DNA of 64,000 bases, taken from assembly GCA_034770075.1 (NCBI GenBank), contig JAVJAP010000337.1, positions 124,001 through 188,000 on the forward strand. The letters are read 5' to 3'. The first letter of the stretch is position 1. Every line of letters begins with the position of its first letter. This document shows positions 11,964 through 24,002 of this stretch, piece after piece. A program made the position numbers and the translations under genes. The DNA comes from Aralia elata. Taxonomy: Eukaryota; Streptophyta; Magnoliopsida; Apiales; Araliaceae. The notes under the pieces were generated by a model. The model saw only the letters and a program-made list of their open reading frames with translations, was not told the DNA's origin and did not search any database.

Positions 11964-14186
11964 TGATAGGTCTCCAACTTTCAGGAAATATTTTGATGAT
12001 AACAATAATTAGGTAAAAGATTTATTAGAGGGTAGAACCCTCTCATTAAGATTTACTTTTAATTATTTTCTATTATTTTATTTACTTTTGATTAAAAATA
12101 TTTTTCAAGAATTAATTTTCTTAACCTTGATAAATTAATATCAAGTATTAAAGAAATTGATTCATAAAATAACATTTCCGAGGGCAAGGAAAACTCCTAT
12201 TTATTCTCAAAATGTTTTTAAACTCAAAGTTTTTTTGGGCTAAAGGAAAATATAAAGTGTACATATATATATATACTATATATACCGGTTATATATATAT
12301 ATATATACATTTATTATGTAATCCATACATGTGGGGCATTTATATATGTGATATCTATATTATATACATGTGCTGGGAGATTACTTTGCAAAATGACAGT
12401 CAAATTGGGACAACTATTCCGTGCATGAAAGATTTTGCAAAGATTATCAACATCCTCATTTATTACTCCTGTTGACTGAATCTAATTCGGAAGATTTTGT
12501 TTTGGCAATCCGCGTGAATTGAAAATTGATCCAAACCCTTTATTTTGAACAAATTGATCTGATCCATTTATTTTAAATAAACTTTTAAAAATTACCTTTA
12601 TGCCCTTAGTCTCAAAACTCCTATAAATAGGAACCTTTTTCTTTCATTTCAACTCACCAATTTACTATCAAAGAAAAAGCTTACTCCTTGCCCACATATT
12701 CTCTCTCTACAAAGCTTTATATCTCTTCTACTCTAAAGTTCTAATTTGTGTGAAGAAGAGAAAATTGGTCACAAGTATTAGAGATAAGTTGTTTAATTTA
12801 TTTACTTGGATAATCTCTTACTTGTTTGTTATTATAGATATACAAATATAAATTGTTATACACAATTATATATATCTATATTTCATCTATTTATTAATAA
12901 AAAGTCAGTACTTAGACACCGAGACTATAGCGGAGATATTCCTCTTAAGTGAGGGAATTAACCGAACGAGTACTCAAAGTCCTAAGTGGCCTTTTATTAA
13001 TATTATTTATATAAATATTAGTAGATTAACACTCAATTGTCATAACGACGCTGTGATACTCCTTTTGTAACAAAGTGGGCTATCCGAACTGTAATTGATT
13101 TTTGAGTGATCTATTGAAAGTATTTATATAAATATCAATTGCGAAATTATAAATTTGGTAAATACTTAGATACCGATTTTATTTGGATTTATTCATCTTG
13201 AGTGAATTATCCAAACGGTCTTTAAAAAATTCTAAGTTGCCATATTTATAAATATTCACATAATAGATTAAATATATTAGTATATATTTTCTGAGTTAAA
13301 CAAATTTATTTGTTATATCAAATATTGTCTAACTGATTCATTTATTACACTTGACATTTGCTAAACTAGTATTTGATCATAAATTTGTTTATTCACAAAC
13401 ATACTTGTTGCATATTATAAAAGTTATTTAAACTTTTATACCTGAAATCAAACTTCATCTTTTTATAGAAACACATTCTTTATTTATAAAAGTGAAGTTA
13501 AATCTTTATAAATCTGAGTATAAAATATTATCTGCTTATTTTAAGAAGCATAAAATATAAAAGTTATTTAAACTTTTATATACACATGTACTGAATTATA
13601 TCTGCTTGTTCTAGAAGCATTTCTTTATCAAAACTTTTGTAAAAGGAAAAAGGGTAGAGTTAGTTTATTTTATGTACTTGTGAGAAAGACGTGTAATTCT
13701 TTGACCAAGACCAGAGTCTTAGAGAGGTCAGCTGGGAGTTGGGTCTTTAGTGAACTTGTGAGGTAAAGAAGAGGCTGTTGTTTCAAGACCAGATCATAGA
13801 ATAGAACTGAACTCAAAAGGAAGGTACAACTAAGCTTGAGGAAGGAGCTGGGAGCTTGCTGTCCAAGATAGTTAGTTGAGAATAGTTGTAAGTTTTTCTA
13901 TAAAACTTTGTAAAGGCTTCTCCGCCTGTTGAAGGAGTATTTATTACTGATAGTAATAGGATCTCAAGTCCTGGAGAGGAGCTTGAGACTGGACGTAGCA
14001 ACATACCCGTGATGTATGTTGTCCAAATAAATCTCTTTGCATTGTGTGATTGAATTTTTAATTGTATTGCATATTAATTTTCAGCACTACTAATTAACTT
14101 GCTAAAAATTCAAAAAGGCCTTAGATAATTTTTTTAAACTGTAATAATCTATTCAACCCCCCTTCTAGATTATTATTGGACTTTCA
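11964..14186 (+). mobile_element. Solo LTR of the copia element (LTR copy A)
   Basis: Starts TGATAGGTCTCC and ends TTGGACTTTCA. It matches LTR 33195-35460 almost throughout. It is flanked by AATAC (11959-11963) and AATAT (14187-14191), a 5-bp target duplication with one change, inside family B gag. The internal copia region does not follow, so this copy is a solo LTR. A TATA box TATAAATA lies at 12622-12629. Small open frames inside it, such as 12212-12475, are not genes. Confidence 0.92.
12622..12629 (+). promoter_or_regulatory. TATA box of copia LTR A
   Basis: CCTATAAATAGG context in the middle of the LTR, identical in the other copy at 33893-33900. It is followed after about 30 bp by pyrimidine-rich leader sequence, as expected at the U3/R border. 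Confidence 0.7.
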
Positions 14187-15256
14187 AATATAGTTTGGGC
14201 TGATATGACCTTCTTATCCACACTTATAACATTTAACTGGTACTCGTTCCCCTCCATTTGAAACCGATTCTGGTGCCGATGTCGATGCCTTTGCATGATC
14301 GTTATGGAATCTTCTTTTCTTGAAATTATTTCCATTAGGCTAGCTCCTTCTATTTTCTAGGGCAAGATTATTACCGGAGTGGTTTCTATTTTTGGCTTGG
14401 CGATTGCCTCCTCGATGGTTCTCGTTGTTCCGATGATTCTGCCATTATTACGATTATTATCATGATTTCTCTCCTTTTGACGGTAATTGCCTCCTGGTTG
14501 AAACGTCTCTTTTTCTCACTCTAGTAACTAAGCCATATCCACGATATCCGAATACAGACGAAGTTTAAGAGAAATAAAGTGTTGATGAATTTTATAAACC
14601 TCGTAAAAACATTTGAGTCATGTGCTCTTCATTGTCCACTAAGTGGGGTGTAAACCGGGATAGTTCAACAAATTTGGCCTCGTATTGCGAGATAGTCATG
14701 TTGTTCTGCTCTAATTTAATGAATTTCATCTCTTTCATGTGGCGAATACTCTTTGAAAAATAATTTTCATTGAATAGTTCTTAAAACTCCGCCTAAGACA
14801 TCTCGAATGCTGAGTGATGAGTACGTTTCACTAATTCCACCAATAATCCGCCTCTCCTAGCAGCATAAAGGTGATAAAGAGAACCTTTTATTCATCAGTG
14901 CATCGTAGTACATCAAATATTTTTGTCATTTGCTTGATCCACGCCTCTGCCTTGAGTGGGTCTAGCTTTTTGAAAAACTCAGACGATCCTAGCTCCTTGA
15001 ATTGTTTAACAGTGACCAGCTGCGATTTACCAACATTTCCACTTGTATTATAAATAAGAGTTTCTCTTGTCTAGTTCTGCATGAATTGTAGAAAGTCCCT
15101 TAAAATGCCATCATACATCATATAGTCAATAGCGTTATTTTTTAGAGTCACAAAAGTATTATTGCCCTCCTGATTCACAGCTTCTTGGTTAATGGTTGAC
15201 AAAGTCTCAATTGCCTCCTGCATTCCGTTGTTCATCTCCTGACTTTCATATGTCAT
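14187..15256 (-). pseudogene. Gypsy family B gag remnant (5' part), first copy
   Basis: Minus-strand gag starting at the ATG at 15256 (MTYESQEMNNG...). The first ~60 codons are open, with a stop after LQFMQN. Beyond that the frame is broken repeatedly, though gag-like coding (arginine- and asparagine-rich stretch, zinc-knuckle region near 14200-14240) remains visible by comparison with 41000-41640. It equals 35461-36530 with scattered transitions. Confidence 0.75.
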
Positions 15257-15436
15257 GCTAAAATGCGGCCACAAAACAAAGGTTAGTTAAAGAAACTGAC
15301 ATGTCACTTCTTGTCCCTACATCCAATCCAACTAATTAGAAAATAAATTTAACTTAGGTGGGACACACTAGTGAAGTATTTTATTCGTCTATCCCCTCCT
15401 AGTTATAACCCCAGATCTCTACTAGAGATCATATCC

Positions 15437-15454
15437 CTAAGTTATGATACCAAC
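15437..15454 (-). other. Primer binding site of gypsy B, first copy
   Basis: Minus strand reads GTTGGTATCATAACTTAG immediately after the LTR end. This is a mutated form of TGGTATCAGAGC, the complement of initiator methionine tRNA. It fixes the orientation of B as minus and the LTR edge at 15455. Confidence 0.75.
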
Positions 15455-16327
15455 TGTGATGCCCCCAAATTCGGGCCTACACCACCCAATATGAGTCGTG
15501 AAAATACAAACAACATACATAAATTCTCCTATTTATAATTATTACAATGTCGTGTATAGTACGATAACACACACTAAGTCCTCAGTACAATTATTGTCAT
15601 ACTATTTTATAACTTGATGAAGACTACTACAGCTACTAACTGAGACTATCATTTCATTCTCCTTTTCTCCCCGCTATCCCCAGCTATACTCTTATTTCTT
15701 GAAATGAATTATGAAACAAAAATGTGAGCTCAAATAGCCTAGTAAAGAATATTATAACTAAGATAACGAAGAATAAGTTATCCTTAGCCTTCAAAATCAG
15801 AGATTTAGAAAATGATAGACAACATAAGTTTCAGCAAACAACTATAGCAGAATGAGCAATCCATTAGAAGAGTCAAATAGATTTTAATGTCTAATATCTT
15901 CTCTAATAAAAAAAATTCACCATCAAGATTTCATCAACTGTAACACCAATGGTCATGATCAAGTCAATCAACAATTCCTCTTTGCTTCCAGGCCAAAGAA
16001 AATTTTCACCACGTGTTCTTGCCACACAGGCTAAAGACATTCAACAATCATATTGTCTTTGCACCCAAACTAAAGATATTCAACTGTAACACTAATGGTC
16101 ATGATCATGCCAATCAATAGTCCCTCTTTGCACCAAAGCCATAGAGAACTTTCACCACAACTTAAGTCCTGATAATTTTAAAATGATATAAAGGATGAAA
16201 AAAATAATAAGAATAATAAGATAAAGAATAAATATTAAAGAATTATAATTTAATTTGTCTAGAGTCTAATAATGTCCAAATTGTCACACGATATCCAGAA
16301 TATCGATTCGAGTTCAAGAATAAAATA
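15455..16327 (-). mobile_element. Gypsy family B LTR, first copy (interrupted by copia C)
   Basis: Same sequence as 36729-37601. The 3' end of the LTR is at 15455 (GGGGGCATCACA on the minus strand). The other side is cut by the insertion of copia C at 16328. Confidence 0.85.
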
Positions 16328-17605
16328 TGAAATTCTGTGTATGCATACTTAGAAGATGGGTTGAATAGGTGTATATGATTGAATTGATTAACAATGACAA
16401 CTTTTAAATTTTCTACTACAAAATTAATCCAGATAGGTAGAACATGTTTACTTTGGTGTCTATATTAAATAGTTGCTAACTACAGAAGTAATCTAGACAG
16501 GTAGAACATGTCTGCTTTGGTGTCTATAATAAACTAATACTAAGAATCTTCTTTATATTACTTTAGTTTTAACAGTACAGATTATGCAGATGTATGTATA
16601 GTGTTCTAATGCAAAATTAAGCAAAACAAGATAATCAGCAAACCATAAAGACACCAAGATTTTTACGTGGTTCGACTCCTAGCCTCTATTCTAGTGGCCT
16701 AATCCACGTCCAATATTAATTGGTATTGGAGACTCTTTTATTTATAAACTATTCAATTAATTATAAAACTCCTTGTACAAAATAACTCTGAACACTATTG
16801 AACACCACTGTCCCCTTTGTACAACTGCAACTGCTTGCATCACTACAATTGTTTGCACTACTGCAACTCTTAGAGCTTCTTTTGTACAGACCTATCCACC
16901 ACTGAATCAAAACACAACACAATCTAGGCTTGTATACAAGTTTTAACAAGAACGAATATGATTACAAGATATAACTATGAATTTTCAGCAATAAGAATTT
17001 AATAACAAGGCAAGAACAATTTATTAAAAACTTTTTTACGAAAGCACTATGGTTTTTCTTAATTCATTCCCCCTTCTAAAGCTTTAGTCGTGAGGAATAT
17101 ATATAGATAAAGTCTAACGGCACAAAGAAAAATATGTTGGAAAGGAAAACTAATTGTTAAAAATTAGCAATCCCAATGAAAATTAATTTCAAACTGATAA
17201 GGAAGGATTTTGAATTTTGAAAACAGATTGTACAGCTTGAAATTAAGAATAAAATCTCAGCTGATAGGAAATATTTAATCACACAAAATCAACACAACCA
17301 ACTTTTTAGGAAATATATTGATTTTGTTAAATCTTTAGAAATCATAGCTGAAAATATTCTCAACTGATTTAGATTCCGATTTGATATAAATTTCTAACGG
17401 ATTAGAATTTTAAGTTCATGAACCTTTTTAAAAGACTTCTCCAGCAAAATAAAAATTGTCTTGCAGTTAAAAGCTTTGGCTAGAAATTCCTACAGGATTT
17501 TCTAAGTGATTTTTTAGAGACCTAATCCAGTAATGTCTCTATGAACTCTTTCTCTACGACGGGTATCTTGAAATCCAGACTCATTTAGTAGCCATATATG
17601 ATTAG
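16328..17605 (-). mobile_element. Copia C LTR fragment, first copy, cut at 17605
   Basis: Collinear with 37602-38874, the LTR of copia C. Identity stops exactly after CCATATATGATTAG at 17605. The second copy goes on with CCCAAAG, while this copy passes into gypsy A reverse transcriptase. The open frame at 16761-16949 lies inside the LTR and is not a gene. Confidence 0.85.
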
Positions 17606-19971
17606 TCTACTGAGATTCTGTTTTTATCAATCACGTGTCCCAAAAATTAAACTTTTTCCAACCAAAACTCACACTTAGAAAAGTTTGCATACAATTTTTC
17701 CCTTCTTAGTGTTTCTAACACCAATCTCAAATGTTCAGCATGATCTTCCTGCGTCTTAGAGTAGACTAGGATGTCATCTATGAACACAACTACGAATTTA
17801 TCCAAGTACTTCTTGAATACACGGTTCATCAAATCCATAAATGCTGCTGGAGCATTCGTCAACCCAAAAGACATCACCAAGAACTCATAGTGGCCATAAC
17901 GAGTCCTGAATGTTGTCTTTGGTACATCCTCCTTCTTCACTTTCAACTGGTGATATCCAGATCTCAAATCTATTTTAGAGAAATATTTCGCTCCCTTCAA
18001 CTGATCGAACAGATCATCGATTCTAGGCAATGGGTACTTGTTCTTGATCGTCACCTTGTTCAGCTCCCGGTAGTCGATACAAAGTCTTAACGATCCGTCT
18101 TTTTTCTTGACAAATAAAACTGGTGCTCCCCAGGGAGACACACTCGGTTGAATATATTTCTTATCCAATAACTCTTGTAATTGAACCATCAATTCTTTCA
18201 TCTCTACCGGTGCCATTCTATATGGAGCTTTAGAAACAGGCATTGTTTCTGGTAATACATCGATAACAAACTCAATTTCTCTATCAGGCGGAAGACCTGG
18301 CAGATCCGCCGGAAATACATCTATAAACTCTCTCACCACAGGTATCTGTCCTATCTCTGCTCCCACCCTCTAGGTATCAACAACATGAGCCAGATAACCT
18401 GCACATCCTTTTCTTAACAACTTCCTAGCTTGCATCATCGTCAAACAACAAGAGTGTCTAGGCGATTTATTACCATAGAACACTACTTTAGTTTGACCTG
18501 GAGTCTGAAAGTTCACTATCTTCTTATAGAAATCTATCATTGCCCCATGGTTATACAACCAATCCATTCCTAAGATTACATCAAACTCGCCAAGTTGAAT
18601 TGGAATTAAATCCACATACAACTCATGCCCTCCTATAGTTATGCAACAATTCTTGTGAATATGCCTAACGGAAATTACTTCCTTATTTACAACTTCTATG
18701 TTCAGAGGATACTCTAATTCTTCTTGGGGTAATTTTAATCGTTGCACAAAATCACATGATACAAATGAACAGGTAGCACCCAAATCAAATAATACATATG
18801 CATTTATATCATTGATTGGAATGATACCTGACACCACATCCCTGGATGCCGCTGCATCTTGCACGGTCATATTGAAAGTCCTTGCGGTTGGTCGATTAAG
18901 TGGGGATGGACCAGTCATTGTCTGTTTGCCATTGTTGCTCCCTTTGTTCCCATTTCCTCCACTCGTCCCCTTTCTCGGACAGTTCCTCGCCTGATGGTCT
19001 AATGCTCCACAAGTAAAACACCCGTTCTTTTTCGGGACGGGACAATTAGGAGAAATGTGTCCCTCTTGCCCACAATTGAAACACACATTCTTACCCTTCA
19101 GACATACGCCCGAATGGTTCTTCCCGCACTCCTTACAAGTGTCTATCTTCTTCTTTGAATCTCCCGGTTTATTTTTAGAATTTCCTGGCTTATTGTTATT
19201 CCATTTCCTTTTGTTAGTACCTCCACTACTTCCTTCACCTCTGTACACTCCTTCATTCTTGTGCTTCTTCTGTTCTTTGTTGAACTTCATCAGAGCCTCG
19301 CTTCCTCCCTCAGCAATTATAGCTTTTTCCAAAAGGGTAGCGAAACTGTTTGTCTGCAGCACTGATAGCCTATTATACAACCACGGTTTAAGACCTTGCT
19401 CAAACCTCCTAGTTTTCCTTTCTTCTGTATCAACCTGGTGAGGTGCAAACCTTGCCAGTTCGTTAAATTTTGCAGCGTATTGAGGTACAGTCATATCCCC
19501 TTGCTTTAGTTCCAGAAATCGTATTTCCATGCGACTCTGCATGCTTGTAGGAAAGTAATTCTCAAAGAATACTTCCTTGAATCTCTCCCATGGTATTATT
19601 CCTGCTCCAACCCTATTTAGGTTCGCCTCCCACCAAAAGTTAGCTTCGCCTTTCATCATGTATGTAGTAAAAGTCGTCTTCTGCTCTTCCGCTACTCGGG
19701 CGATTGTAAATGCTTTCTCGATCTCTTTGATCCATGCCTGAGCCTCAATCGGCTCTGTGGTTCCTTTGAATTCTGGAGGTCCCACACTCTTGAAATCCTT
19801 AAAACTAGTCACTTGAGCCATCATAGGGTTTTCATTTGTGTTATTCGTAGCTCTACCCTGGAGTGCCCCGGATAACAAATCTATAAATTGTTGCATGGGA
19901 TTTGGTGGATTCCCAACGCCGTTAACAGGCTCTTGTTGTTCTCCTTGTCTTCGAGGTCTTCCTCTTGGCAT
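17606..19971 (-). pseudogene. Gypsy A gag-protease-reverse transcriptase polyprotein, broken
   Basis: A single frame from the ATG at 19971 (MPRGRPRRQ). Gag spans roughly residues 1-250. Zinc knuckles follow at about 280-335: CKECGKNHSGVC lacks a full spacing, while CFNCGQEGHISPNC and CFTCGALDHQARNC are good CCHC boxes. The protease (about residues 390-480) has DLGATCSFVS where DSGA is expected. A stop (TAG) at 18372-18370 separates it from RT. RT has YRMAPVEMKEL, LFVKKKDGSLRLCIDYRELN, KIDLRSGYHQL and the catalytic FIDD. A second stop (TAA) follows WLEKV at about 17645. Frame-consistent RT (FLGHVI...) continues to the break at 17606. The product would have been Gag plus polymerase for reverse transcription of the element. 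Two stops, the protease change and the truncation make it non-functional. Confidence 0.9.
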
Positions 19972-20215
19972 ATTTCTGTAACATATATATTACTATATAT
20001 TATCACCCCATCATTTATTCTTACATCATTATAAGTTGAAAATAAATAAATAAATAAATAAACCATCACATCGCATATCTTAATAAACATATTTATATTA
20101 ATATGCATATCGTAGTACATAGTACTTTACATCTGCTAGCATTTTGCTATTTACATACATATCCTCTATTTTACACAAGAGTTGGGATTTATATAATATT
20201 TACATACACAATCAT

Positions 20216-20236
20216 ATATATATATATATATATATC
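20216..20236. repeat. (AT)n tract between leader ORF and gag of gypsy A
   Basis: Short TA dinucleotide run in the ~275-bp gap between the leader ORF and the gag start codon. Confidence 0.8.
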
Positions 20237-20246
20237 CACTCATTAT

Positions 20247-20912
20247 TTATGGAAGCATTCCACGCTCAACTGCTTCATCGTATTCTTGATCCATTATACG
20301 AATCATTATCTCTCTATCCATGGTGAATCGAGGCAGACCAAACTGCTTTGGGTAATTATAAACTCGGTCTTGGGTTCTCTCAAATGCTGTCCAAAAAGCA
20401 TATCCCATATCATCTATATTGGCCTTTTTAGATCGGACTTCTCTCTCTACAATATCAACACGTCGTGCAGCTCTAACCCATGCATCTTCCATCCTTACTC
20501 GTTCAGCCGATTCCTCTTTCAACTGGCCTTTGATATTTTCTTTCTCCAATTCTAACTCTACTATTCTATGTTCCGCCTGAGCCAGTTTTTGTTCAAGCTC
20601 TGCATATCGGGTAGCAAAATCTTAAACTACTATGTCTCTTTGTTCAACAATAGTCTGCCACTCTTCATCCTGCTCCTCTAACTCTCGGATTTTATCCTCT
20701 AGTCTAATATTCTTATCCATCAGCTCAGCTAACATGTTATCCTCAATTGAGGTATCATCCTGGGGTATTCCATTTGAGTCCTCCACGGGCTCTTCTTCCT
20801 CAGGGTCCTCTTCTAGTTCACTCTCAGCTGCTACCTCTGTGACTGGCTCGGGTGCAACTATTAATTCTTCACTTACCACATGAATATCTCTAATTTCTTC
20901 TTCGCCTGACAT
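20247..20912 (-). pseudogene. Leader ORF of gypsy A: acidic coiled-coil protein, one in-frame stop
   Basis: Open frame from the ATG at 20912 to 20247, between the primer binding site and gag, interrupted only by one TAA at about 20624-20622. The N-terminal ~60 residues are strongly acidic (EEDPEEEEPVEDS). The middle is rich in E, K, L and A with heptad-like spacing (KNIRLEDKIRELEEQ, then AELEQKLAQAEHRIVELELEKENI), so a coiled coil is likely. The C-terminal part has aromatic and charged residues (GYAFWTAFERTQ). I do not recognise a named domain. The long run of one frame through 220 codons with biased composition argues for a genuine extra ORF upstream of gag. Confidence 0.65.
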
Positions 20913-21080
20913 CCTACAATCAAGTTTAATAACTTAATTAGTATCTCTCAATAATCAACTTTGTTTTAGCAAAAATATTTTACTCATCACTTAAAACTCT
21001 ACATGAGTTTATCTCCTCACTATCTCCACTAATTTTCTCTACGGTTATATCCTAAGATACTCCTACCTAAGGTTTATAAC

Positions 21081-21098
21081 CTATAACTCTGATACCAA
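21081..21098 (-). other. Primer binding site of gypsy A
   Basis: Minus strand reads TTGGTATCAGAGTTATAG two bases after the LTR end. TGGTATCAGAG is complementary to the 3' end of initiator methionine tRNA, the usual primer of plant gypsy elements. Confidence 0.88.
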
Positions 21099-22994
21099 CC
21101 TGTGACGCCCCCAAATCCATGTACTAGCTATAATGGACTGGTGCTCACTATTCAACCTAAACTTCTTCTGAGTATATAAAGTTTAGACTCACACTATTGA
21201 CAACTAGGCAGTTCCCAGAAAAGAAGGGGTTTTCCGCATAAACGGCGCGCAATCAAATAACCTCTTTCATTGACAGAATATTCTAGACATTGTCAATAAT
21301 GTTAAATGTAAATTAAGAATTCACACATTTAACTAAACATAACTTAGATAGTTTATTTCAAACATCTCCGTCTAGTCCCAAGGTTCTTATAACCTTTACA
21401 AATACACACATATATAAAATCCTTCAAATTCATTACAAATATTATAAATATTTAATTATTGTATAACATGCTTCCTATTCATCCATCTTTCCTTTCCCTT
21501 TATCCTTGCCCGATCCTTCGGCTTTTTCATGTTTAGCTGCAAATATTAGGTTTAAGCAAGAATGAACACAAATTGCCCAACAAGTAATATGAGAGTTTAA
21601 CATCGAACATCAAGAAAAGGGATCAACCTATCGTACCATATAGAATAAACTTGAGAAGTATTTGATAACAAGAAATAATGAGATTTCAAGTTGTTACCAT
21701 CGTACTGATCGGTAATAAATACCTTGAAAAAATAAAACCATCAGGACGAATATCAACCACAAAGACCGACAAACATCCTCCGCAGGTACTTTAGGGGATC
21801 AACCTATCGTACCATATATTGTGCACATATATAAATTTTTAACGCCTAAGCGTAAATGGGACTATATGCCCAACATCTGTTATCCTTTTTTCAGGGTTGT
21901 TCATCTCAGTTTTATACCACGAGTCCGCACCAAAGCAATTTGGATTGGTTTGACTTTAAATAACATTTATGATTTGAATGAATTCAACAAAATATCATCG
22001 CACATCAATATTGTCTAGCCGGAACAATTGGCTTTGACACATATATTCAACAGTTCATGAATATTAAGAACTTTAATAACATAAGAAATTCGATAATGAA
22101 ACAATGCTTTTAATGTACATAAGTACGAATACTAGCATCTATCATCAATTAAATAATTTATAATTCAACAATAAAGAAGGCTTGCACAAAATGTAAACTT
22201 GTGTAAGTTATAACATCATCATCATAAGAACTTGTACGGAATAATAATTGCACAAGTTAGGAAACTTACATTCAATATAGAAATCGAATGAAGTTAGGAT
22301 ACTTGCCTGTTATGTCGTTTAAATATAACGTTATTAACTTATCATTCAAGTGACCTACACATTTAAGTCACGTTGAATAACCAATTAATCATAATCCGGC
22401 TTTAATAAATCACTTCCTTTACTAAACACTTTAATATATTTCTTTTTATTTGAAATATAACCTTTCACCCACATTGTTTTTTTTAAATATTATTTCGGCC
22501 ATTATAACCGCTTACAAATAAGACTCATTCTACTATACATGAAATAATTTCAGCAGTATAACTGCTTATACAATGAATATTCATCAGATAAATACTTGAA
22601 GAAAATCGAACATAATAACTGTTTATAAAATGAATATTCATAAACTATATTTAAGAAAATCGGACATTATCACTGCTTGTAAATAGGACTTTTATACTAT
22701 TTAATTAAAATATTTTGGGCATTATAACTGCTTGTAAATAGGATTTTTGTACTATTTACTTAAAATAATGTGGGCATTATAACTGCTTGTAAATATATAG
22801 AAGAATGAAAATAATAACCACTAGAGTAATACCTTTTGTAATTGCTAGCTTTACTTCAAATCGCGTAACACTTTTATGCTTCGAAGTAATATATATCTAT
22901 ATATTATTATTTTTCTCTCGCTATAGCTCTCGAATTATTTGTGTAGAGTAACTCTAACTCTTGAAATGTATGAAAATAATGAATGGAGAGCTCT

Positions 22995-23004
22995 CTATTT
23001 ATAG
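22995..23004 (-). promoter_or_regulatory. TATA box of gypsy A LTR
   Basis: Minus strand CTATAAATAG, followed within 30 bp by GAGAGCTCTC. It is the best plant-type TATA box in this LTR. Confidence 0.65.
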
Positions 23005-23660
23005 AAAAACTAAGTTTCATTAATTGCACATTAAGGGCTTGGCTTATTACACTTTGGTACCTCATTAATTACACGTTAGTACCTGTGACATCATTATGAT
23101 GACATCACCTTTGTGTTTCTTTGGACCTTATGTCATGCCACATCATGTTTACATCATCTTTTGTGCTTCTTTGAGCCTTATGTCATGCTACATCATGCTT
23201 ACATCATTCTTTGCTACGATTGGTCGATTATATATCACGAAGATTGGCCCCCTTAAACTAATCTAACTTAACCCTTAATTAGAGTTTAATTAGTTTAATT
23301 TAGTTTTTCTTTACTTATTTGCTAAATAACTTAGTTAACTTTTGTTAACTTTTTCTCCAAATTCGACTTTTCGTATAAATAAATAGTACTTTCGTATGAA
23401 TAGTAATTTAGTATTTATACCGTATAATTTTCGTGTCCAGCTCGTATTATTCTTGCATTCTACTCGTATAATATTTCATATTATACTCGCATTCTACTCG
23501 TATAATATTTCGTATTATACACAATTAACTTTCGTATTTTGATCGATTAGCCGGAAAAAAAAAACTAATTCTTTTCTTTTGTGAATTTCTATTAGATATT
23601 ACACCTCGTAACCTCATATAAACGCTATGACGTAATTCGAAAATCGAAGAAAGCATTTTT

Positions 23661-23840
23661 ATCGTGAATAGTCCCCACGTGAATAGTGAGCACGTGAATA
23701 GTACCCACGTGAATAGTGATCACGTGAACAGTACCCACATGAATAGTGATCGCGTGAATAGCACTTACGTGAATAGTGATCACGTGAATAGTACCTACGT
23801 GAATAGTGATCACGTGAATAGTACCTACGTGAATAGTGAT
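23661..23840. repeat. 15-bp minisatellite with G-box cores, in the U3 of gypsy A
   Basis: Twelve consecutive 15-bp units of the form YACGTGAATAGT followed by a triplet that alternates mostly between GAT and ACC, which gives a 30-bp higher-order pattern. Six units begin with the complete palindrome CACGTG and nine keep the ACGT core. Because 15 is a multiple of three, several frames on both strands stay open by chance. Confidence 0.95.
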
Positions 23841-24002
23841 TTTGCCTTGTTACTAGACTTCTCAATTGTCATATACCTAATTCAATTTTCATTGAATTAA
23901 TGAGACCCATAATATATATGCATATATGTGTCCACACAACCAATTTTTAAAACATTCTTTTTTTTATTACAAAATTTATTTACAAAATTCTCGGGTATTA
24001 CA

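Larger units (their letters stand above)
17606..24002 (-). mobile_element. Truncated Ty3/gypsy element A (5' LTR, leader ORF, gag-protease-part of RT)
   Basis: Order on the minus strand: 5' LTR 24002-21101, primer binding site, leader ORF, gag with three zinc knuckles, protease, reverse transcriptase. The element ends within RT at 17606. RNase H, integrase, any chromodomain and the 3' LTR are missing. The RT (LPGLPPDREIEFVIDV, FIDD box) is of the plant chromovirus kind, probably Tekay/Del-like by resemblance. The outer LTR edge abuts copia LTR sequence starting GAAGA at 24003, so the element was inserted into that LTR. Confidence 0.9.
21101..24002 (-). mobile_element. 5' LTR of gypsy A
   Basis: On the minus strand it starts TGTAATACCCGAG (24002) and ends GGGGGCGTCACA (21101), a length of 2902 bp. 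A TATA box at 22995-23004 suggests that U3 spans about 24002-22970. A 15-bp minisatellite lies in U3. Confidence 0.88.

Noticed and set aside
12212..12475. Open frame of 87 codons, also present at 33396-33746
   Set aside because: It lies inside the copia LTRs, consists largely of translated TA microsatellite and differs between the copies only by its length.
16761..16949. Cysteine-rich frame repeated at 38035-38223
   Set aside because: Part of copia C LTR in both places; no family resemblance, and short.
23661..23840. Regularly spaced repeats that might suggest a CRISPR-like array
   Set aside because: Units are directly adjacent with only a 3-bp variable part, lie in a plant LTR, and have no unique spacers.
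23625..23900. Overlapping open frames on both strands with repeated VNSTHVNSDH-like or HYSRRYYSRD-like peptides
   Set aside because: They are translations of the 15-bp minisatellite, whose unit is a multiple of three, so frames stay open by chance. No start context, and no conservation expected.
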